Translations under genes and position numbers: made by a program
In this document: positions 27,591 to 36,374 of the stretch, one piece after another
How positions within the stretch are numbered: position 1 is the first letter of the stretch
How the letters are laid out: each line of letters begins with the position of its first letter
Origin: Schlesneria paludicola DSM 18645
GTDB lineage: Bacteria; Planctomycetota; Planctomycetia; Planctomycetales; Planctomycetaceae
Direction of reading: 5' to 3'
DNA length: 64,000 nt
Assembly: GCF_000255655.1 (NCBI RefSeq)
Contig: NZ_JH636436.1
Location: forward strand, 590,985-654,984
Notes under the pieces: generated by a model
What the model saw: only the letters and a program-made list of their open reading frames with translations
Told to the model about the DNA's origin: nothing
Database searches by the model: none

Positions 27591-28676
27591 TTACGCGGCC
27601 ATGATTCCGCTCTTCTTAAGAGCCGCAACGACATCGCCGATCGTGTATGCACTCGTGCCGGTATTTCCCGTGAACGTAGAGCCGCTCAATACGGCAGTGC
27701 CTGTGCTGGCGGTGAATCCGGTCGTCGTTCCTGTGGTGGAGTATTGGGTCGTGGGAGTGGCCCCCCAGAATCCCATTTTCTGAGAACTCGTCGCCCCGAC
27801 CTTGGTTCCGGTTCCCGTTCCCAGTGAGATGTCGACTGTGTCGCCAAGGATCAGATTGCTCACGACGCCAGAGGGAATGGTCGTCGTCCCAATGAGCAGA
27901 TTGCCGCTCAGATAGCTCGGAGCGTTCCCGTCAAAGTAAAGGTTGTAATTCGTGCCCGATCCCGTGTTCCGGTTGAGAAGGCTGCGGAACGCGTAATTGT
28001 TCGTGCCCGCTGCGAGGTTGGCGCAGTAGTATCCGAACAGATTGGTGATGGTCACCCCATTCGTCGTCCAGTCGTCGGCGCGATAGGTGTAGCCATTTCC
28101 GGCCGTCGCGCCGCCCGAGGTCATTGTCCCGCCGCCGTTCATGCAGATCGGGTTGGTGACATCCGTTCCAAACGTCGGCAGAAAAAATAGGCCTCGCGCT
28201 GTAATTCCACCGGTGTATGTTCCAGACACGTATACGCCGATTGTCGAGTTCGCGGCGATGCCGACGCCGAGATTCTTAACGCTGCTGATCGCCTGCGAAT
28301 TCGCATTCATCGTGTTGCCGAGCGTCAGCGACGACACGCTAAACCCACTGCAATTCAAATTTCCTCCCAGTTGCGGCGCGGTGTCCTGCTTTACGCTCAT
28401 CAGGACGGGCGACCACACCGCCGCCCCTACCGCAGAACTCTGGCATACAAAAAGTTGCGGAGACGTCGCATGCGTTTTCAGCCACATCGACATCGGATAG
28501 TAGTAATTCGGAGAACTACTGTCGTCCGAGGCGCCAGGCGAGGCAGAGCTACTGACGTTGGTCTTCGGGTTCCATGTGACCAAGCTCTTGAGGTCATCAT
28601 TGATCGCCTTGCCTCCATCCCCAGTCGGGTCAGGAGAAAGAACAGACAATCCCATGTAATTGACAAGTGCAGACAT
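27591..28676 (-). CDS. Phage tail-fibre/collar-like structural protein (361 aa)
   Basis: Starts at ATG 28676 with AAAGGA at a spacing of 6. There is no signal peptide. The N-terminal 90 residues include LSPDPTGDGGKAINDDLKSLVTWNPKTN, a phrase seen in phage-type fibre heads. The middle is beta-rich, Gly/Asn/Thr/Ser-heavy (APQLGGNLNCSGFSVSSLTLGN; GNLLIGTTTIPSGVVSNLILGDT) as in trimeric fibre shafts. The C-terminus carries KMGFWGATPTTQYSTTG and IGDVVAALKKSG, which I know from tail-fibre and collar proteins of diverse phages. It follows the Rhs gene on the same strand. No tail tube, sheath, baseplate, capsid or terminase gene is present, so this is not a complete prophage; the protein is likely domesticated or part of a surface cassette. 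Confidence 0.78.
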   Translation of the reverse strand: MSALVNYMGLSVLSPDPTGDGGKAINDDLKSLVTWNPKTNVSSSASPGASDDSSSPNYYYPMSMWLKTHATSPQLFVCQSSAVGAAVWSPVLMSVKQDTAPQLGGNLNCSGFSVSSLTLGNTMNANSQAISSVKNLGVGIAANSTIGVYVSGTYTGGITARGLFFLPTFGTDVTNPICMNGGGTMTSGGATAGNGYTYRADDWTTNGVTITNLFGYYCANLAAGTNNYAFRSLLNRNTGSGTNYNLYFDGNAPSYLSGNLLIGTTTIPSGVVSNLILGDTVDISLGTGTGTKVGATSSQKMGFWGATPTTQYSTTGTTTGFTASTGTAVLSGSTFTGNTGTSAYTIGDVVAALKKSGIMAA

Positions 28677-29105
28677 ACTAAATCCTTTCGAGGTGCGGTA
28701 GACAAAACTCAAATGGTAACACGGGCTTTCAGATTTATGTTCGCTTCACTACTCTGTGTTCGAGATTGCACGCACTCCGAAAACAGGAAATACTCGTCGG
28801 GAGTTGTGCATAAAGCGAGCGTAATAGCAGGTCTCCTTTTCGTTGTTGCTCTAGGATAGTTTGATCGTGCTCATTGCACTCGATCGGCAGTTTATTGAAT
28901 CGGCCTTGTCGAGTGCGCCAACTTTCGTTTTTCGACGGCGGTCGCGACGCAAGTCCTGTCAGTCTAATTGTCCTCTAGTCCAGATTCTCTCGTGTTATCA
29001 ATTCTATACTCGGTGAGGTAAGTCCCCTTCAGGGGACTTACTTGACGCCCATTCCCGAGATTCGATGCGATGGATATGGCGACAATGTTGTATTGATGCA
29101 GACGT
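28677..29105. other. Spacer between Rhs and fibre genes
   Basis: About 430 bp. No immunity-type open frame is supported; the one short frame that overlaps the Rhs 3' end (29194-28964, minus) has no ribosome-binding site. A hairpin sits at 29018-29041. Confidence 0.5.
29018..29041 (-). terminator. Short hairpin after the Rhs gene
   Basis: GTAAGTCCCC pairs with GGGGACTTAC across a 4-nt loop, 65 bp downstream of the Rhs stop codon. There is no U-tract, so it may be an attenuating or processing hairpin rather than a full terminator. Confidence 0.6.
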
Positions 29106-32100
29106 TTAGCGATGCCTTCTCGAGTCAACGTTGCCTTTGAGCCATGGACCATGTGTATCGGGCGGGCAATCCGGGTTGGAGCAATCAAGTCCAAACAGTT
29201 CTTTAAGCGTTGTTTTCCCCTTCAGCAAATCGCGAGCAGCTCGAATTGCATTTAGTTCATTCTGCTGACCGAAACGACTAGGATCAAAACGAACTTTTGG
29301 ATCCGTCCACCAATCGCTCACGATCCAAATCGACTTCCCAATGTCATATATTGCGGCTGGGTCCATGTTCTTCAGGAGCCAACTACCTGACGAGTTGCCG
29401 TAGTGCGCATTGAGAATTGTCAACATCCAGTCGACGTCTACGTTTGCGTAATCCGGAGTGTCGATTTCAAGGTTTAGGAGATATCCAGTCTTGCCATTGG
29501 TTGGGTCATATGTGGTGACAAATGTGCGTAAGTCAGTTGTATGTGCTAAAGCGGCGCAGAGTTTTTGTCGTCTTTCTACTGGCGTCCACTTCTGGCGAGG
29601 CTCAAGGCCATATGGATCGGTACTGCCGGGGACGAATGTTGCACTGTAAAGGTTGTTACCATCTACATACTCAAGCGGATCGCGTTGGCACCAATTGCCA
29701 ACAAAAGAATTAAAATTGCGGTGTCTCACCATGAATAGCATGGCATCGGCGTCGAATCGATATCCGCAGAAGAGCGTTTCCCAACTGAAAGGACTTGCCG
29801 CGCGAGAGTCAAAGCTTTCCGTCAAAAACGACGGGTTTCCATAACACGAATAATGGTAGTGCTCTTGTACCGCTCCGGAAGTATCAACAATGGCTGTGAC
29901 ATTCCAGTTGGTATCTTGAGTCGCGTAGAGTCGCTGTGAGCCGTTGTCTCGAAGGATGAGATCGTCGATGTATCGACCGCCCCATAGAAAGTGTTTGTCT
30001 GCAGTGGTTGAGGTTCCGACGCGCTCTTCGACGCAACGCCAGTCACTCGTGAAGTAGGAGTGTCGCGTCTCGGTGAGTGTACCACTTGTGTAGCTCTGAG
30101 CACCTGTTCGAAAATGCCGACTGTCGTATTGACTCTGCTGAATGGTTTCGATCGTTGAGAAGTCCGCCACCTTGACGAGGCGGTTCCATGCGTCATAAGT
30201 AGCCGTCATCTTGGGCGTGACGACCAGCTCTGCCCATTCGTCTGCAGTCAGGTTGGCCCATTCATCGACAGAGAGTGTTGGCCAACTGAAACCGTTTACC
30301 GCCGGGATGGTCGTCATGTTTCCGGCGGGGTCGTAGGCTGGTTGCGCCCAAGCGTTGCCCGCGCTGTTGGCGATGCTCGTGATCTCATTGACAGTGTTTA
30401 CCGCGCGAGTCTGCACCGTCGTCCATGTTCCGCCGCTGGACGCTTCGTTGAAGCCTTGCCAGTTGCCTGTCGGATCGAGCGTCCAGCATTGTCCAAACGT
30501 CGGTGACGTTATGCCCGTGTTGGTCCCATTGAGTGTTCCTCGCTGCATGTCCTTAAGGCGGTTCAGGCCGTCGTTGTGGTAATACTCATCGAAGGCTTTG
30601 CCTGCTGCCGAGGCCACCGTGTTTTGGCGCCAGAGGCGGTTACCTGCTCGGTCGTAACCGTATTTGATGCGATCGACGTCTGTGCCTGTGCCTGTGTTGT
30701 ACCAGCGCGAATCGACGACCCGGCCAAAGAGGTCCAGTCCCCAATAGATGTCGCCTGTGGTGGGGCTATTGCCGCTCGACGATCCGAGTAACGTGTGTCG
30801 AGTACTGGGCTGGGGGTACGTCGTTTGAATTGGAAGCCCGGACCCCAGGTAGGCGTAGTTGACGAGAGGTGTCGTTCCCTCGTTGACGAGTCCATTCACG
30901 CGACTGAGTGAGTCGTTGATTCCGCCGGGTGTACCGTAGTCGATCGTAATTTCACGGCCATTGGGATACGTCAGAGTGGTCGATCGAACCATGTTCGCCG
31001 ATCCGTCTGTGTATGCGTACTGGACCTTCGGCGTTCCGACGACGACCGCACCATTGTGTGATTGGGCATCCGAAATTGGCTGACCAAATGAGTTGTAGGT
31101 CATTGCGACATCGTTGACGATTGATCCTGATCCGACAGTGGCGTTGTCGTAGCTTGTCATCCCGGAGACGAGGCCGCGAACCTCATATGTGGTCGTCAAG
31201 CGTCGAACGGTTCCGTCCACGTCCGATCCGAGCGTCGTCACTCGGTCATGAATCGTCCTTCCGAGCTGATCGAAATTGAATTGATGTACGCAGCCCCGTT
31301 GATCGGTCAGAGAGATGCGTTGCCGTTGGCGGTTATATGAGTAGGCGACGCGGTCGCTGCTTCCTGTCGAGTCTGGGTATGCGACGTATCTCAAGAGCAT
31401 CGAAGTGGCAATGCTGGAATCACTCAGCGTGGTTCCGTACGTATATGCCGTAGTTTGGTTGCCAGTTCTTGGGTTCACCGCAACCAGTGTCGCTTGCAGT
31501 CCATCTGGCGTGTACGTGATTTGTGTGGTCACGTTCGTATCGTCAGATGTGGCGCACAAGCCTCCGCCAGAGGATGAACTGCTACTCGTCGTGATGTAGT
31601 TCTGCGTGATCGACAGCGCGCGTCCGGCAGCGTCGTAGATCGTGCGGGTCACGATTCCGGCCGGGCTTGTCGTCGTTGCGGGCATTCCTGCAATATCGTA
31701 TCCGGTGCTGGAAACAAGGGCAGAATCAGAGCGTGATGGAATCGTCGATGATCGCGAGAGGCTACTGCCACCATTTGTTCCATACTCTGCAACCGCTTGC
31801 ATCCTCTGAAGTGCGTCAGGGTATTGTGCCGTGTAGCTGACCCTTGCTTTCGGAGTCGTGCTTGGGTCCTGCAAGGCGCCGACTTCTGTCGCAGCCGCAT
31901 CGTGATAGCGAAGACGAGCCGTAGTCTGAATCGCGTAGTTCGCGGCATCGTAGTTCGTTTCGAATTGTTCAATTACAGTGTTGTTCGCTACCGTGAAGGC
32001 ATCCGCATAGCTGCTGTCGGTACCGTATGCCAGGTATTGAACGGAAGCTCGCCCAAGGCTGTCATAGGCCGTTTTTATGAATGACTGGGAACCGGCCGGG

Positions 32101-35100
32101 AAAGATTTGATTTGATTGCCCGTCGCGTCGTACCACAGATTGTCGGTCAGCGCATTCCCGACAGTTCCTGTTGTAGGATCGACGCCATAGACGATCCGCT
32201 GATAGACGCGACCTCGGTTATCATACTTTGCCGCGCTGCGGCTGATCAGATTTCCGCTCGAAGTCGTATTGTATCGGTCGAGCTGAATGACTCGGTTGAG
32301 ATTGTCGTACGTGTTCTTCTGATAGAAGTCGATCTCACCGTCGACGGCGGTTCGTCGGCCACGGAAGTCGTACAGGAACGTCGTCACGCGATTGTTTGCG
32401 GAATTGTTGTCGACGTAGTCTGTCTGGCGTGTGATGTTTCCGTTTCCGCCTGTCAGCCCCGCGTCGTATTCGAGTCCGGTCACTTGGACCATGTTGTTGC
32501 CGGAGGCACCGCCGCCACTTGGGTCATTGTCGGTCGCGCCCGTGTCGTTCGTGCCAATCCAAGTCGCGACGGGAAGGCCACGGCGTTCATAAACAGTCCG
32601 GGTAATCGTACCGCCGGGTGTGACCTGGCGATTCAAGCGTTTCATCACATCGTAGCCACGACCGCTTTCGTCGTAGTTCGTTCCGGAAGTGCCGATTCCA
32701 GTTGTGGGGATCAGCTTGTAGACGCGTTGGCTGGCGATGAAGCAGCACGCCAGATACTGCGTCGTCGCCCAACGGACGTACGACGATTGAGCAAACGTGT
32801 CGGTTGAAAGAAGTGCGCCGGATGAGGTCACGCCACTGCCGCGAGTCGCGCTGATCTGCTCCGTGACATTTCCGGTGGCATTGGTGATCGTGATTTGCAC
32901 CGGATTGACAAGCGTGAAGCTATAGCTGGGTGAGGTGCCTGTCGCGTAGCCTTGGCCGGTCCAGGTTTGAAAATCGCCATCCTGATAGACGGTCCAGGTG
33001 GTGCTGCGGATGCTTGTTGCCGTGCCGTTCAAATCGATGGTGTGCGTGGGGCCCATGCTTCGGACGGTCCGACCCTGGATGTCAATCGAGTAATCCGTGG
33101 TCAGATGCAAGCCGCCTCCAGAGGGAGTCGACCATCCCGCGGGGCCACCGGTGACCAACGACATATTGACATCGTCGATGCGCTGAATGACTGCCCCGGT
33201 GGGGATGTCGTAGACAAGACGCGTAATGAAGCCGCGTTCGTCCATCATCCAGGTCTTGTTGCCGTAGGTGTCGAAATAATCCTTCCTGGTGTCGGCGACC
33301 CCCGAGCCGTTTTGCCCAATCGAAACGACCGGAAGCGTGGTCGTGATCTGCTTCACGGCGCAAGTGCCTGAATGGTAGGTGTAGGCATAGCTGGTCGTGA
33401 TCGGCACTGCTCCGGAATTGTCGGAGTAGACGGTCTCTTGCGAAGGCAGATAATGACAGCTTGCAACACCACTTCCCGACGACGAACTTGATCCGCCGTT
33501 GCAGCAGGAAACATAAGACTTGCTGCGAATTGGGACGGGGGTTCCGAGTTGGCCCTCTTGCACTGTTTCGGTGGCGAGCCAATTCGTGGGCGAATGATAC
33601 GTGAATTTGGAAATCGCGCCGGTCGAGTTGCTGAGATACTGATAGGTGTCTGTGAGGGAATTGTAATTCAGGAGCGTTGCGATCGATTCGTCATAGCCCA
33701 AAACGGCCGCCGAGGATGCCGTCAAGCTCGCCACGGCATTGCTGTTGTAGCGGTAAAACTCATACCAGGCCGCAGGACTATGGCCACTAGAAGATGAGGA
33801 CGAAGAACTGGACCCGCTGGAACCAGCAAGGTAGACCTTCAGCATCACCATCCCGGCATAGTTCGTATAGATGATGTTCGTATTGCCGTCTGGCAGCGAT
33901 TCGGTCGTCTTGAATTTCCAGTTGTTGTAATCGTGAGGGAACGAACTGCGGGCGTACGTATAGCGATAGGTGAGAGTGCCGCGATCGACGGTTTCAGTGA
34001 TCACACGACCTTGTGTGTCGTAATTGAAATAGTGATCTGAGTAGTTGAGGAGTTCGGAATCGGTTGCCGTGTCGGGATTCAATCCGTCAGCAATCAGATC
34101 CGCATAGCCTTGGGGCCCGACAACGAACTGGAGCGGGGCCAGAAACAGCGTGCTGGAATATCGGTAGTAGGTTGTTCCAAGGGATTCCCACGCGCCGTCT
34201 GTCCAGTTGAATCGTTCGACACTTCGAAGATTGCCAAACTCGTAGACGTTACCAATATACGTGTATGCGGCCTTGGCGACATTGGTCGTTGTGGCCCCCG
34301 TTGTCGATTGCAGCAAAACCAAATCCAAACGCCCCGACCAGTCATACGAATAACTGAACGTTTGGGTTGAGGTCACTCCGTCGATTGTGACCGTTCGTTG
34401 AATCTGCGCAATTTCTCCAATCGTGGTATTGGTCCCGTATGCCGTGACGCGTGTGACGTTCCCGGCAGCATCCGTAAAGCTGCTAAAGAGACCGCGCGGA
34501 TAGGTATTTTGATCGCTGTCATTGAAGCGGGTGACGCCACCGTCCAGCCCTGTCAGCAGGAACATGTGATTGACGGTGTCGTGAACGAGCGTTTGAGGCT
34601 GACCGAACCGTGCGATATACGATCCGTCCGGCTGCAAGTCGAACCACAGCGTGTTGTTCGCGTCTCCTCGAACATTGATGACATTCGGGCCGCCCCCAAC
34701 GAGGTAGGGCCAATCCGACGAATACCAGTTGGCTCCGTTGGGGCCATCATAAATTGTCGGCGAGCAATCGGTATCGACCGGATCGCATGGCGATCCCCCT
34801 GTGGCCCCATAGTGGCGACTTTGATAAGTGCGTGTGTGTGACCAGTTCGTGCCGTATCCCCTGCCTTCAATGTCCTTTTGAATGAGTCGAATTTCACCAT
34901 TCGCGTATCGAATCGGGAACGAGCTGAACCCGTAGGGACTTGCTCCCGGCTGCATGGGGCCCCCACCGCTTCGCCCACCTTGGATTGGCGAATCAGGTCC
35001 CATACCGCCGCCACCACCACCGCCACCACCACCGCCGCCACCACCGCCACCACCTGAGCCGGGGCCGCTGCCGGAACCTGGGCCACCAGGCCCGCCTGTG

Positions 35101-35222
35101 CCGCTTTCGAGGGGGCAGTCGGGGCAGGAACTTGGAGGGCAGCACTTGTCAGGCGGCGGAGGGATGCAGGGTTTAAATGGAGTCAAACCTTCGTTGTTCG
35201 GATCGATTGGACAGATGCTCAT
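29106..35222 (-). CDS. Giant Rhs/YD-repeat protein (2038 aa)
   Basis: ATG 35222 is the preferred start; ATG 35354 upstream adds 44 unlikely residues. No signal peptide. Residues 1-75 are Cys/Pro-rich (CIPPPPDKCCPPSSCPDCP), then a (Gly)17 linker encoded by a CCN trinucleotide tract at 35005-35055. The body is a long series of RHS/YD repeats (e.g. YDAAGRALSITQNY, YDPAGNMTTIPAVNG, YDAWNRLVKVAD). Three Ser-rich insertions interrupt it (near 33800, 33485 and 31575). The core closes with the Rhs signature YRFDADAMLFMVRHRNFNSF...WCQRDPLEYVDGNNLY...DPYGLEPR. A unique C-terminal domain of about 160 residues follows; I recognise no toxin motif. Rhs proteins form cocoon-like shells around a C-terminal effector, or act as surface adhesins. 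Downstream is a phage-fibre-like gene; no immunity gene is evident. Confidence 0.93.
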   Translation of the reverse strand: MSICPIDPNNEGLTPFKPCIPPPPDKCCPPSSCPDCPLESGTGGPGGPGSGSGPGSGGGGGGGGGGGGGGGGGMGPDSPIQGGRSGGGPMQPGASPYGFSSFPIRYANGEIRLIQKDIEGRGYGTNWSHTRTYQSRHYGATGGSPCDPVDTDCSPTIYDGPNGANWYSSDWPYLVGGGPNVINVRGDANNTLWFDLQPDGSYIARFGQPQTLVHDTVNHMFLLTGLDGGVTRFNDSDQNTYPRGLFSSFTDAAGNVTRVTAYGTNTTIGEIAQIQRTVTIDGVTSTQTFSYSYDWSGRLDLVLLQSTTGATTTNVAKAAYTYIGNVYEFGNLRSVERFNWTDGAWESLGTTYYRYSSTLFLAPLQFVVGPQGYADLIADGLNPDTATDSELLNYSDHYFNYDTQGRVITETVDRGTLTYRYTYARSSFPHDYNNWKFKTTESLPDGNTNIIYTNYAGMVMLKVYLAGSSGSSSSSSSSSGHSPAAWYEFYRYNSNAVASLTASSAAVLGYDESIATLLNYNSLTDTYQYLSNSTGAISKFTYHSPTNWLATETVQEGQLGTPVPIRSKSYVSCCNGGSSSSSGSGVASCHYLPSQETVYSDNSGAVPITTSYAYTYHSGTCAVKQITTTLPVVSIGQNGSGVADTRKDYFDTYGNKTWMMDERGFITRLVYDIPTGAVIQRIDDVNMSLVTGGPAGWSTPSGGGLHLTTDYSIDIQGRTVRSMGPTHTIDLNGTATSIRSTTWTVYQDGDFQTWTGQGYATGTSPSYSFTLVNPVQITITNATGNVTEQISATRGSGVTSSGALLSTDTFAQSSYVRWATTQYLACCFIASQRVYKLIPTTGIGTSGTNYDESGRGYDVMKRLNRQVTPGGTITRTVYERRGLPVATWIGTNDTGATDNDPSGGGASGNNMVQVTGLEYDAGLTGGNGNITRQTDYVDNNSANNRVTTFLYDFRGRRTAVDGEIDFYQKNTYDNLNRVIQLDRYNTTSSGNLISRSAAKYDNRGRVYQRIVYGVDPTTGTVGNALTDNLWYDATGNQIKSFPAGSQSFIKTAYDSLGRASVQYLAYGTDSSYADAFTVANNTVIEQFETNYDAANYAIQTTARLRYHDAAATEVGALQDPSTTPKARVSYTAQYPDALQRMQAVAEYGTNGGSSLSRSSTIPSRSDSALVSSTGYDIAGMPATTTSPAGIVTRTIYDAAGRALSITQNYITTSSSSSSGGGLCATSDDTNVTTQITYTPDGLQATLVAVNPRTGNQTTAYTYGTTLSDSSIATSMLLRYVAYPDSTGSSDRVAYSYNRQRQRISLTDQRGCVHQFNFDQLGRTIHDRVTTLGSDVDGTVRRLTTTYEVRGLVSGMTSYDNATVGSGSIVNDVAMTYNSFGQPISDAQSHNGAVVVGTPKVQYAYTDGSANMVRSTTLTYPNGREITIDYGTPGGINDSLSRVNGLVNEGTTPLVNYAYLGSGLPIQTTYPQPSTRHTLLGSSSGNSPTTGDIYWGLDLFGRVVDSRWYNTGTGTDVDRIKYGYDRAGNRLWRQNTVASAAGKAFDEYYHNDGLNRLKDMQRGTLNGTNTGITSPTFGQCWTLDPTGNWQGFNEASSGGTWTTVQTRAVNTVNEITSIANSAGNAWAQPAYDPAGNMTTIPAVNGFSWPTLSVDEWANLTADEWAELVVTPKMTATYDAWNRLVKVADFSTIETIQQSQYDSRHFRTGAQSYTSGTLTETRHSYFTSDWRCVEERVGTSTTADKHFLWGGRYIDDLILRDNGSQRLYATQDTNWNVTAIVDTSGAVQEHYHYSCYGNPSFLTESFDSRAASPFSWETLFCGYRFDADAMLFMVRHRNFNSFVGNWCQRDPLEYVDGNNLYSATFVPGSTDPYGLEPRQKWTPVERRQKLCAALAHTTDLRTFVTTYDPTNGKTGYLLNLEIDTPDYANVDVDWMLTILNAHYGNSSGSWLLKNMDPAAIYDIGKSIWIVSDWWTDPKVRFDPSRFGQQNELNAIRAARDLLKGKTTLKELFGLDCSNPDCPPDTHGPWLKGNVDSRRHR
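35005..35055 (-). repeat. CCN trinucleotide microsatellite encoding (Gly)17
   Basis: Seventeen consecutive CCG/CCA triplets on the plus strand (GGN on the coding strand) inside the Rhs gene. Such tracts change length by replication slippage in steps of 3 bp, altering linker length without a frameshift. Confidence 0.85.
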
Positions 35223-35376
35223 AGAAGACTTTCGCTTGGGATTTGTGGTTTGATGACAATCGGGAATCGCGAGAATGACGCGTTCGTGAGCCGTTGTTCC
35301 GCCCGAGCCGATTGCGTTCGTTGGCCTCGGTGGGCGGTGTTGCGACCTAGACAATGGGTGTGATGCGGCGGGACGT

Positions 35377-36216
35377 TTATTCGCTCAGAGCGCGCACCTG
35401 GATCGTGGTTGGGGCGATACTGAAATCTTGAGAGAAGACGACTTTCAGCGACTCGCTCGCCTTGTCGGGCCCGGGGCGGGCGGTTGCGAGCAGGTCGCCG
35501 CACATGGATGGCTTGTAGACGTTGTTGCCGCTGTGCAGGACCTCGCCCAGAACGCGTCGTTCGTGGATGTCGTAGACGATCGTGTGTGGGAAGGGGCGAC
35601 CACGAAAGCGGCGCGAATCTCCTGCGATCGCGCCGGTGATCAAGATTCTCTCAGGGGATTCGGAGTCGAAACTAATTCTTGCAAGTACGCCGAAATCGGT
35701 GTCCAGTCGCAAATTGACCGCGCCCCGCAAGTGCACGATGTTGCTGTCGTAGTTGGCCATCGCGGTCTGATCAGGGCGCCAGAACCCACAGTAGCACTCC
35801 TCCGAATTGACCCGAACGGCCGGAGCGAGTTCGTCCAGGCTTGGGCCGCTCATCCGGTACAGGTGATATTTCATTTCACCCGTTCCGTGGTTGGTCGAGC
35901 CCACGAAACTGACATGGGCGTTTCCGTCGTGATACGAGAGGCAAGGAGAGCACTCGAGTTCGTTGCGGCCCAAGCCGGTCCGCAGTGGCTGGACTTCGCC
36001 GTACGAACCGACCTTGGGGTTGCACACGGTCCACGCCAGTCGCCAGATCCGTTTTTTACCAGCACGGCTATAGAGTGGGGCGCGGCGTCCCATCATCGGA
36101 GATCGAGCGAACAAGAGTGTGAAGCGGCGGCCGCGCCGGGCCAGGAATGGCATGTGAGTCAGTTCTTGACCTTCCCAATTCGAGGGTAATGTTGTCGGAA
36201 GGGCGGTATTCGGCAT
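35377..36216 (-). CDS. Unknown protein (279 aa) in the Rhs block
   Basis: Not assigned to a named family. 279 residues, starting at ATG 36216 with CAGGAG at a spacing of 7. There is no signal peptide or membrane segment. The sequence has recurrent short strands with the look of a beta-propeller of glycosidase or carbohydrate-binding type (RFTLLFARSPMMGRRAPLYSR; WTVCNPKVGSYGEVQPLRTGLGRNELECSPCLSYHDG; NAHVSFVGSTNHGTG), similar in layout to five-bladed GH43/GH68-type propellers, but the catalytic acids cannot be assigned by eye. It sits 155 bp upstream of the Rhs gene and downstream of two sugar-transfer genes on the same strand, which makes a carbohydrate-related role plausible. Confidence 0.7.
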   Translation of the reverse strand: MPNTALPTTLPSNWEGQELTHMPFLARRGRRFTLLFARSPMMGRRAPLYSRAGKKRIWRLAWTVCNPKVGSYGEVQPLRTGLGRNELECSPCLSYHDGNAHVSFVGSTNHGTGEMKYHLYRMSGPSLDELAPAVRVNSEECYCGFWRPDQTAMANYDSNIVHLRGAVNLRLDTDFGVLARISFDSESPERILITGAIAGDSRRFRGRPFPHTIVYDIHERRVLGEVLHSGNNVYKPSMCGDLLATARPGPDKASESLKVVFSQDFSIAPTTIQVRALSE

Positions 36217-36374
36217 GTGTGAACTCCTGTGAAAGGCCTAAAACAAGACGTACAGCGACCACGGCACCTTGAAAGGCAGGCGCTGATGGATGCTTGGCGA
36301 ACCGAGTTGCGTCAGCACTCGGGGCTTCGGAGATTTCGAGGCGCCGCAATGTTGATTGCGACGAAATCCTCGGA

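Noticed and set aside
28964..29194. Short minus-strand frame at the Rhs 3' end as a possible immunity gene
   Set aside because: Starts inside the Rhs coding region in another frame with no ribosome-binding site and runs into the hairpin region; composition does not suggest an immunity protein.
34960..35253. Plus-strand open frame encoding a poly-Pro stretch opposite the Rhs start
   Set aside because: It is the complement of the (Gly)17 and Cys/Pro-rich Rhs codons; no ribosome-binding site and no independent support.
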